Part shown: piece after piece, positions 7,341 to 11,531 of the stretch
Numbering within the stretch: the first letter of the stretch is position 1
Layout of the letters: every line of letters begins with the position of its first letter
Assembly: GCA_017500625.1 (NCBI GenBank)
Contig: JAFVYX010000170.1
Span: forward strand, 1 to 11,531
DNA from: Clostridia bacterium
GTDB lineage: Bacteria > Bacillota_A > Clostridia > Oscillospirales > CAG-272
Reading direction: 5' to 3'
Length of the DNA: 11,531 bases
Translations under genes and position numbers: made by a program
The notes under the pieces: generated by a model
The model's input: only the letters and a program-made list of their open reading frames with translations
Told to the model about the DNA's origin: nothing
Database searches by the model: none

Positions 7341-7485
7341 GCCGCAGGCGTACAAGCGGTCGTCAAGCGCGTGGGAACGGAGATAGAAAAAAGCAAGCAC
7401 AACGTGCTTGCTTTTTTTCGGTTATGCCGAAAGTATAATGCTTTGGCTCGGGCTAAAAATTCCGAGCAGAAATCTTCGCTCCCAC
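7341..7485. repeat. Terminator-bearing tandem repeat, unit A
   Basis: First of three units with a period of 144-145 bases. It starts at GCCGCAGGCGTAC and runs through GCGTGGGAACGGAGATAG, a terminator hairpin, a small hairpin TTTCGG-TTATG-CCGAAA, TATAATGCTTTGG, a third hairpin GCTCGG(10)CCGAGC at 7446-7467, and a TCTTCGCTCCCAC end. Bases 7413-7498 (end of A into B) are identical to 7557-7642 (end of B into C). Differences from unit C within the shared part are confined to the spacer (AAGCGGTC against AAGCGTAC), one A in the A tract and the hairpin loop. The gene-free interval 7300-7739 consists of this array, the preceding MATE terminator and short flanks. Confidence 0.95.
7387..7418. terminator. 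Bidirectional terminator hairpin of repeat unit A
   Basis: A 14-bp stem AAAAAAGCAAGCAC (7387-7400) with GTGCTTGCTTTTTT (7404-7417), loop AAC, plus one further T. It has T tracts on both strands. Its stem is the same as in unit C apart from one extra A-T pair there, but the loop differs. Confidence 0.9.
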
Positions 7486-7629
7486 GCCGCAGGCGTACTT
7501 TCGTACGTCAAGTGCGCGAGAGGCGCGATAGAAAAAGAGGTGGCAAAAGCCACCTCTTTTTTCGGTTATGCCGAAAGTATAATGCTTTGGCTCGGGCTAA
7601 AAATTCCGAGCAGAAATCTTCGCTCCCAC
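7486..7629. repeat. Terminator-bearing tandem repeat, unit B (divergent core)
   Basis: Second unit. Its outer parts match units A and C exactly, but the core from 7499 to about 7556 diverges: GTACTTTCGTACGTC replaces GTACAAGCGTACGTC, then GTGCGCGAGAGGCGCGATAG replaces GCGCGTGGGAACGGAGATAG, and the terminator stem is different. The TATAAT, TTTCGG hairpin and GCTCGG hairpin parts (7590-7611) are identical to unit A. Confidence 0.95.
7532..7562. terminator. Bidirectional terminator hairpin of repeat unit B
   Basis: A 13-bp stem AAAAAGAGGTGGC (7532-7544) with GCCACCTCTTTTT (7549-7561), loop AAAA. The GC part shares no sequence with the hairpins of units A and C, though it is in the same position. 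Confidence 0.9.
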
Positions 7630-7722
7630 GCCGCAGGCGTACAAGCGTACGTCAAGCGCGTGGGAACGGAGATAGAAAAAAAGCAAGCACTTCGTGCTTG
7701 CTTTTTTTCGGTTATGCCGAAA
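7630..7722. repeat. Terminator-bearing tandem repeat, unit C (shortened, next to rplL)
   Basis: Third unit. It matches unit A from GCCGCAGGCGTAC through the terminator and the TTTCGG-TTATG-CCGAAA hairpin (to 7722), then stops. The TATAAT/GCTCGG half is missing and is replaced by ATTTTTGCCCGAGAGAG, which runs into the rplL stop codon at 7742-7740. Confidence 0.92.
7676..7708. terminator. Terminator of rplJL (hairpin of repeat unit C)
   Basis: A 15-bp stem AAAAAAAGCAAGCAC (7676-7690) with GTGCTTGCTTTTTTT (7694-7708), loop TTC. On the minus strand it begins 31 bases after the rplL stop and ends in seven T residues, so it is the first terminator met by rplJL transcripts; those of units B and A act as backups. 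Confidence 0.93.
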
Positions 7723-7739
7723 TTTTTGCCCGAGAGAGA

Positions 7740-8120
7740 TTACTTAATCTCGACCTCGGCACCGGCAGCCTTAAGCTCCTCGGCAACCTTGTCGGCCTCT
7801 TCCTTCGTGACGCCTTCCTTAACGGTCTTGGGAGCGCCCTCGACCATGTCCTTGGCCTCCTTCAGGCCGAGACCCGTGATGTTACGGATCGCCTTGATGA
7901 CGTCAAGCTTTTTGTCGCCAAAGGCCTTGAGGATAACGTCGAACTCGGTCTTCTCCTCAGCGGCGGGAGCGGCGGCACCGGCAACGGCAGCACCGGCAAC
8001 GGCAACGGGAGCGGCGCTGACGCCGAACTCCTCCTCGAGAGCCTTCACAAGGTCGGCAAGCTCGAGAATGGTAAGAGCCTTAACTTCTTCGAGAATCTGG
8101 GTGATCTTTTCGCTAGCCAT
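7740..8120 (-). CDS. rplL: 50S ribosomal protein L7/L12
   Basis: The 126-residue stalk protein forms dimers that bind L10 and recruit translation factors and their GTPase activity. The N-terminal dimerisation domain (residues 1 to about 33, [20 protein letters not shown]) is followed by an alanine-rich hinge (about 34-56) and the globular C-terminal domain ([20 protein letters not shown] to AEVEIK), all intact and of usual length. The ATG at 8120 has an ideal GGAGG site. It is separated from rplJ by 81 bases rich in A on the minus strand, with a short CGATT-AATCG hairpin just before the ribosome site. It is followed by the terminator array rather than by rpoB. Confidence 0.98.
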   Translation of the reverse strand: MASEKITQILEEVKALTILELADLVKALEEEFGVSAAPVAVAGAAVAGAAAPAAEEKTEFDVILKAFGDKKLDVIKAIRNITGLGLKEAKDMVEGAPKTVKEGVTKEEADKVAEELKAAGAEVEIK

Positions 8121-8201
8121 GATAATTTAACCTCCGATTAAAATCGTTCTTTCTTTTTTGTTTTTTGTTTTTTGGTTGGTTACGCTACGCGGAGCGTGGG
8201 A

Positions 8202-8717
8202 TCAGGCCTCGGCAGGGGCGGCTTCGCTGTCCTTGTCGATCTTGGCCTGGAGAACGCGGGCAAAGCTGTAAAGGGGCGCCATCATGCTGCCGAGCATCTT
8301 CGCAATGAGAGTCTCACGCGAGGGAATATCGGCAAGAGCCATAACACCGTTCTGATCCAGAACCTCACCCTCAACGAAGCCGGCCTTGATCTCAAAGGTC
8401 TCCACCTTCTCGGCGTATTCCTTCATGATCTTAGCGGCGGCAACGGGATCGTCCTGGCTGACGGCCAGCGCGGTCATACCGACGAGATGCTCCTTGAGAG
8501 CGCCGAAGCCGACCTCATCACAGGCGCGGCCCGTGATCGAGTTCTTCAGAACGGCGTACTCAACACCCGCGGCGCGAAGAGCGGCGCGAAGCTTGGTATC
8601 GTCCTCGACGGTAATGCCTTCGTACTTCACAAGCACACCGGCAGATGCGGTACGCATCTTACCTGCCAGGGCTGCGACGGCTTCCTGCTTTGCGGCAAGA
8701 ATCTTCTGACTGGGCAT
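8202..8717 (-). CDS. rplJ: 50S ribosomal protein L10
   Basis: The 171-residue protein anchors L7/L12 dimers to the 23S rRNA and, free in the cell, represses its own operon by binding the mRNA leader. The sequence MPSQKILAAKQEAV through the SLIT-like segment (KNSITGRACDEVG) to the C-terminal helix that binds L7/L12 (LIAKMLGSMMAPLYSFARVL) is complete. The start at ATG 8717 is set by GGAGG on the minus strand eight bases upstream; the frame is open a further 31 codons into the leader, but that stretch is the structured leader and attenuator. It is the first gene of the rplJL unit. rplA and rplK are not upstream. Confidence 0.97.
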   Translation of the reverse strand: MPSQKILAAKQEAVAALAGKMRTASAGVLVKYEGITVEDDTKLRAALRAAGVEYAVLKNSITGRACDEVGFGALKEHLVGMTALAVSQDDPVAAAKIMKEYAEKVETFEIKAGFVEGEVLDQNGVMALADIPSRETLIAKMLGSMMAPLYSFARVLQAKIDKDSEAAPAEA

Positions 8718-8737
8718 TTCATTTACCTCCGTATGAA

Positions 8738-8780
8738 ATAAAAAAATCCTTTTCCCGACGCCAACGCCGATAGAAAAGGA
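8738..8780 (-). terminator. Attenuator terminator in the rplJ leader
   Basis: On the minus strand TCCTTTTC (8780-8773) pairs with GAAAAGGA (8754-8747), with an inner GC-rich imperfect stem (CGGCG/CGTCG), followed by seven T residues (8746-8740). It lies between the L10-binding leader and the rplJ ribosome site, so it would stop transcription before the genes when the leader folds that way. Confidence 0.8.
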
Positions 8781-8811
8781 AAACAAACCGCCAAAGCGGG
8801 AATTTTTCACA

Positions 8812-8872
8812 TTTCACCTCGGCAGGTTGGTGCTCAGCACTTTTACGGGAACCTGCTGTCTTTGGATCAACA
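8812..8872 (-). ncRNA. Ribosomal protein L10 leader
   Basis: On the minus strand the 5' UTR reads CCAAAGACAGCAGGTT, a spacer with a TGCT/AGCA hairpin, then AACCTGCCGAGGTG. The AACCTGC (8850-8856 on the plus strand) to GCAGGTT (8822-8828) stem with the AGACAGC and CCGAGGUG flanks is the recognised pattern of the Firmicutes L10 leader, bound by L10 or the L10-L7/L12 complex. It starts just downstream of the promoter and precedes the attenuator, which is the normal arrangement for feedback control. Confidence 0.85.
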
Positions 8873-8877
8873 TGAGT

Positions 8878-8906
8878 ATTATACACACTTTCCCCTCACT
8901 TGTCAA
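8878..8906 (-). promoter_or_regulatory. Consensus sigma-A promoter of rplJL
   Basis: On the minus strand: perfect -35 TTGACA (8906-8901), a 17-base spacer and perfect -10 TATAAT (8883-8878). An AT-rich tract (8917-8926) lies just upstream of the -35 box and may act as an UP element. This is the strongest promoter in the window, as expected for ribosomal protein genes. Confidence 0.93.
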
Positions 8907-8916
8907 GGGGTTTGAG

Positions 8917-8955
8917 AAAAAAATTTAAAGAGGGGCGGCCTCATCGGCCCACCCC
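8917..8955 (-). terminator. Probable terminator of the second MATE gene, overlapping its stop codon
   Basis: On the minus strand GGGGTGGGCC (8955-8946) can pair, with one mismatched position, with GGCCGCCCC (8940-8932) across the stop codon. This is followed by CTCTTTAAATTTTTTT. The stem is imperfect and the T tract starts a few bases late, so efficiency is uncertain. Confidence 0.55.
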
Positions 8956-10332
8956 CCTGTCGCGCGGCATAAAGAGAAGGAAGGAAAGGAAGACAAGAAG
9001 CGCCGTAAGACCGCTGACCAGCACCTCCCCGAAGGTGATCGTCAGAATGTCGTTGGCCACGTAGCGGACGACAAGGTAGAGGTACAGCTGAGCGAGGGCG
9101 ACCTGCAAAAAGGAGAGGAGCATCGTGATGAAGTTCTTGCCTGCGCCGTTCAGACCACTGGAGACGGGAGAGGAGAAAGAAACGAGAAGGGGGGTGGGGG
9201 AGAGGTAAAGAAAGAGTCCCGCCGCGGTGACGGCAATGGCGGCATTGTCAATGAAGATGTACGGCAGCTCCTCCGCCAATACCAGGCGGAGAAGGACGAG
9301 GGGCAGAGTGACCGAGACAGAAAGCCCCAGCGCCATGTACACACCGCGGCGCGCCCTTTTGATCCTTCCTGCGCCGAGGTTCTGGGAAACGAAGGTGGCC
9401 GTGGCACCGCCAAGGGCGGCGGTGGGCTGAGTAAAGAAGACCGCCAGCTTATTGTAGGTGGTGTAGCTGCCCATCACCAGGGCCTGCTCTCCGTCCGCCC
9501 CCGCAATGTACGACTGCATCAAAGCCGCCGAGACCGAGCCGACCGAGCGGGTGAGGGCGGCGGGAACAGCCAGGGCCAGCATCCCCAAAAAGAGCGCCCG
9601 ATCGAGCCGCAGACGGCGGAGCGAGAGGCGGACGGGCGCCTCGGTACGGAAAAGGACCGTGACCGTCATCACGGCGGCCACCAGCTGGGCGATCACGGTA
9701 GCCCATGCCACGCCTGCCACGCCAAAGTCAAAGACGAAGACGAAAAGAGAGTCGAGGACGATGTTGATGACCGAGGCAGTGGCAAGAAAGACGAAGGGGC
9801 GGCGCGTGTCACCGATGGAGCGTAAAAGCCCTGCCCCCATATTGTAAACGAGCATCGGGGTCAACCCCGCAAAGAAGATGAGAAGGTAGGTGCGGGCGTG
9901 ACGGTAGATCTCGGGATCGCCGTCCTCGCCGAGGAGAAAGCGGAGCGCGAGGGGCGCGGCCAAAAGCCCCACGGCGGTCAGAACGGCACCAAGGATCAGG
10001 GTGAGGGTCATGGCGGTGTGCGCCGCGCGGGACACACGCTCCCGATCGTGCGCGCCAAAGACGCGCGCCGTCAGGATCTCCGCGCCGGCCGCAAAGCCCC
10101 AGAAGACGGCGACGATCGTTTGGATCACGCCCGAAAGACTGCCGACAGCGGCGTATGCCTCGGTCTGGCCCGAGCGCCCCAGCACCCAAGCGTCCACCAT
10201 ATTGTAGAGGTACATAAAAATGTTCCCGCAAAGCACGGGAAGGGCATAACGGATAAGAAGCGAGGAGATCCTGCCCTCGGTCATATCCAGCTCATGACGG
10301 GCACCGAAAAAACGCTTGAAAGACAAACGCAT
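8941..10332 (-). CDS. MATE family efflux transporter
   Basis: The 463-residue inner-membrane antiporter of the MATE superfamily has about 12 transmembrane segments. The cytoplasmic N-terminus (MRLSFKRFFGARHELDMTEGR) leads into the family opening, LIRYALPVLCGNIFMYLYNMVDAWVLG, with acidic D47. Other family marks are the ARVFGAHD loop, NMGAGLLRSIGDTRRP after the fourth to fifth helices, and the second-half start near LGMLALAVPAALTRSVGSV. It resembles the clostridial NorM-like lineage and clearly differs from the MATE gene at 5887, so the two are not a recent duplication. The ATG at 10332 has GGAGG seven bases upstream and a strong promoter with a palindromic spacer. Substrate unknown. It reads toward rplJ but is probably terminated before that promoter. 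Confidence 0.94.
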   Translation of the reverse strand: MRLSFKRFFGARHELDMTEGRISSLLIRYALPVLCGNIFMYLYNMVDAWVLGRSGQTEAYAAVGSLSGVIQTIVAVFWGFAAGAEILTARVFGAHDRERVSRAAHTAMTLTLILGAVLTAVGLLAAPLALRFLLGEDGDPEIYRHARTYLLIFFAGLTPMLVYNMGAGLLRSIGDTRRPFVFLATASVINIVLDSLFVFVFDFGVAGVAWATVIAQLVAAVMTVTVLFRTEAPVRLSLRRLRLDRALFLGMLALAVPAALTRSVGSVSAALMQSYIAGADGEQALVMGSYTTYNKLAVFFTQPTAALGGATATFVSQNLGAGRIKRARRGVYMALGLSVSVTLPLVLLRLVLAEELPYIFIDNAAIAVTAAGLFLYLSPTPLLVSFSSPVSSGLNGAGKNFITMLLSFLQVALAQLYLYLVVRYVANDILTITFGEVLVSGLTALLVFLSFLLFMPRDRGVGR

Positions 10333-10365
10333 AGCCTTGCCTCCTTACAACGGTTCTCCGCCCTC

Positions 10366-10393
10366 ATTATACGCCTTTTGCAGGCGTTGTCAA
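10366..10393 (-). promoter_or_regulatory. Promoter of the second MATE gene with palindromic spacer
   Basis: On the minus strand: perfect -35 TTGACA (10393-10388), 16-base spacer, perfect -10 TATAAT (10371-10366). The spacer holds an inverted repeat of six-base arms, ACGCCT (10371-10376 on the plus strand) and AGGCGT (10382-10387), around five bases. A repressor bound there would cover the promoter. T-rich and A-rich sequence lies upstream of the -35 box. Confidence 0.88.
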
Positions 10394-10443
10394 GGGGGTT
10401 TTCGTTTTTTTTGAAAAAGCTTTACCTCACGGCGGCTTTGCCC

Positions 10444-10472
10444 TTGCCTTTCTTTCTTTTTTGTGGTATAAT
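10444..10472 (+). promoter_or_regulatory. sigma-A promoter of the AEC permease gene
   Basis: -35 TTGCCT (10444-10449), 17-base spacer and perfect extended -10 TGGTATAAT (hexamer 10467-10472). The start codon is 28 bases beyond the -10 box, behind a GAGGT ribosome site (10489-10493). It is divergent from the MATE promoter about 50 bases away. Confidence 0.85.
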
Positions 10473-10500
10473 TCGAGTATTAAGAGCCGAGGTAACGCCT

Positions 10501-11445
10501 ATGACAACGATGCTGACCGCCTTTACCACTGTGGTAATGATGCTGCTCTATGCCCTGCCGGGCTTTTTGTTCATTAAGACGAAGGCACTTTCGGCGGCCT
10601 CGATCACGCCCTTCTCCAAGCTTTTGATGTACGTCTGCCAGCCACTGCTCCTCATCTACACGATGACGCGCGTGGAGTACACCCCCTCGTTGCTCGGTGA
10701 GATGGGCCTCATTCTCCTCGTGACGCTCCTGATCCAGGTGGGTATGATCGGGCTGTTCTACTTCCTTTTCCGCAAGAAAATGGCCGACGCACGCTTCCGC
10801 ATCTACACCGTGGCAACGGCACTCGGGAATTACGCCTTTATAGGGATCCCGATCCTTGAGGCCGTCCTGCCCGAATTCCCGAATACCCTGGCCTGCTCCG
10901 CCATGTGCTCGCTCTCGATCAATATGGTGGCGTGGACGGCGGGGTGCGCCGTCATCTCGCGTGACCGCCGCTACATCAGTCTCAAGAAGATCTTTCTCAA
11001 TCCCGCGCTCATCGGCTTTTACGTGGCGCTGCCCTTCTTCTTCACCAACCAGACGCCGGGCTCGGTCATTCACCCGATGCTGGACGAGATGATCGTGATG
11101 CTGGGGCGCATGGCGACGCCGCTTTGCATGATCATTATGGGCATGCGCCTGGCCGTAACGCCCTACCGCGCGGTCTTTGGAAAGCCCGCGCTTTACCTCA
11201 TCATTGCCGTCAAGCAGATCCTTCTGCCTTTAGCCACCTTTGGTCTCCTCCTTCTTCTCCCCCTCTCGTCCGAGCTTTCGCGGGCGCTCTACGTGCTTAT
11301 CGCCTGCCCTGTGGCAGCCGTGGTACAGAACTTTGCCGAGCTGCTCGGTGAGGGGCAGGAGACAGGCGCGGGAATCGTGCTGCTCGGTACGACGCTGTCG
11401 GCGCTGACGATCCCGCTGATGGTGCTCCTCTTGCCCCTGCTGTAA
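10501..11445 (+). CDS. AEC (auxin efflux carrier) family permease
   Basis: The 314-residue inner-membrane transporter belongs to the AEC/Mem_trans family, whose bacterial members carry small organic acids such as malate or malonate, or amino-acid derivatives. About ten hydrophobic segments are visible. Family marks include the N-terminal YALPGFLFIKTKALS with a following CQPLLLIYTM, the helix-breaking GNYAFIGIPI (residues about 112-121), FLNPALIGFYVALP in mid-protein, and the final AELLGEGQETGAGIVLLGTTLSALTIP split into the last helix. The frame stays open far upstream, but ATG 10501 is chosen because it follows a GAGGT site and an extended -10 promoter, and the upstream part has no family sequence. 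The gene appears monocistronic, ending at a terminator 13 bases after the stop. The substrate is not predictable from sequence. Confidence 0.92.
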   Translation: MTTMLTAFTTVVMMLLYALPGFLFIKTKALSAASITPFSKLLMYVCQPLLLIYTMTRVEYTPSLLGEMGLILLVTLLIQVGMIGLFYFLFRKKMADARFRIYTVATALGNYAFIGIPILEAVLPEFPNTLACSAMCSLSINMVAWTAGCAVISRDRRYISLKKIFLNPALIGFYVALPFFFTNQTPGSVIHPMLDEMIVMLGRMATPLCMIIMGMRLAVTPYRAVFGKPALYLIIAVKQILLPLATFGLLLLLPLSSELSRALYVLIACPVAAVVQNFAELLGEGQETGAGIVLLGTTLSALTIPLMVLLLPLL

Positions 11446-11458
11446 GGCGATCCCAAAG

Positions 11459-11491
11459 AAAAAGCGCCCCGCTTTTCGCGGAGCGCTTTTT
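11459..11491. terminator. Bidirectional intrinsic terminator after the AEC gene
   Basis: AAAAAGCGC-C-CCGC (11459-11472) pairs with GCGG-A-GCGCTTTTT (11478-11491) with one C/A mismatch and loop TTTTC. It has a T tract on the plus strand and an A tract that gives TTTTTCTTT on the minus strand, so it can end both the AEC gene and the gene entering from the right. Confidence 0.9.
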
Positions 11492-11531
11492 CTATTTCAT
11501 AGAAAGAAGGAGATCCACCGCCTCGGCGGGC
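11492..11531 (-). CDS. C-terminal end of an unidentified minus-strand gene (partial)
   Basis: On the minus strand the right edge reads P-A-E-A-V-D-L-L-L-S-M-K and then TAG (11494-11492), immediately before the shared terminator hairpin. Codon choice (GAG, GCG, CTC, GTG) suits the other genes here, and a stop touching a bidirectional terminator is what a convergent gene end looks like. Twelve residues are too few to name a product, and a chance open frame cannot be excluded. Confidence 0.4.
   Translation of the reverse strand, partial: PAEAVDLLLSMK

Noticed and set aside
7433..7438. TATAAT in repeat units A and B as a promoter
   Set aside because: No suitable -35 box at 16-18 bases; the upstream bases are the terminator T tract and a hairpin, and no gene lies downstream on the plus strand.
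7341..7722. CRISPR-like array
   Set aside because: Units are far longer than CRISPR repeats, there are no regular unique spacers, and the variable part is a perfect terminator hairpin. No cas genes are nearby.
7338..8141. Long plus-strand open frames across the repeat array with a 48-residue repeated peptide
   Set aside because: Two different frames stay open because the period is 144 bases, there is no ribosome site, and the frames run into the antisense of rplL. They follow from the repeat spacing and base composition.
8718..8810. 31-codon N-terminal extension of L10
   Set aside because: It would translate the attenuator hairpin; L10 proteins start at the internal methionine, which has an ideal ribosome site.
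9898..10500. 201-codon N-terminal extension of the AEC permease
   Set aside because: It is antisense to the second MATE gene and crosses the divergent promoters; family sequence and the ribosome site begin at 10501.

Overview
The window comes from a GC-rich Firmicute, most likely a gut-type Clostridia (Oscillospirales-like or a related group). This is inferred from strong GGAGG ribosome binding sites, sigma-A promoters with extended -10 boxes, a Firmicutes-style L10 leader, an NADH-linked [FeFe] hydrogenase operon and two clostridial MATE transporters. No 16S gene or other decisive marker is present, so the taxonomy is an inference.

Layout. Bases 1-3597 (+) hold the 3' part of hydB (NuoF-like flavoprotein, open at the left edge) and complete hydA (catalytic [FeFe] hydrogenase). 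With a NuoE-like hydC expected off the left edge, these would form a soluble complex that re-oxidises NADH, perhaps with ferredoxin, and releases H2. A hairpin with a weak T tract separates hydA from a pyridoxal/pyridoxamine kinase gene (3661-4491, +), which ends at a strong terminator. Convergent to it is a minus-strand pair, dut (dUTPase) and a PHP-domain phosphatase of the CpsB/YwqE type, joined by abutting stop and start codons. A divergent intergenic region (5715-5886) carries promoters for dut and for a MATE transporter (5887-7299, +).

Bases 7300-7739 contain no gene. They hold a MATE terminator and then a tandem array of three ~144-base repeat units, each with its own intrinsic terminator hairpin. 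The array lies between the convergent MATE and rplL genes. The middle unit has an entirely different hairpin stem inside otherwise near-identical flanks. This is the most unusual structure in the window.

rplJ and rplL (L10 and L7/L12) lie on the minus strand behind a consensus promoter, an L10-binding leader and an intrinsic attenuator. They are not flanked by rplKA or rpoBC as in most bacteria: a second MATE gene (8941-10332, -) is upstream and the repeat array is downstream. The second MATE gene has a promoter with a palindrome in its spacer. It is divergent from an AEC-family permease (10501-11445, +), which ends at a terminator shared with a minus-strand gene of which only about 12 C-terminal codons are visible at the right edge.

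The genes form several short, separately promoted units rather than one pathway. The clear functional groups are H2-evolving redox balance (hydBA) and ribosomal stalk synthesis with feedback control (rplJL).
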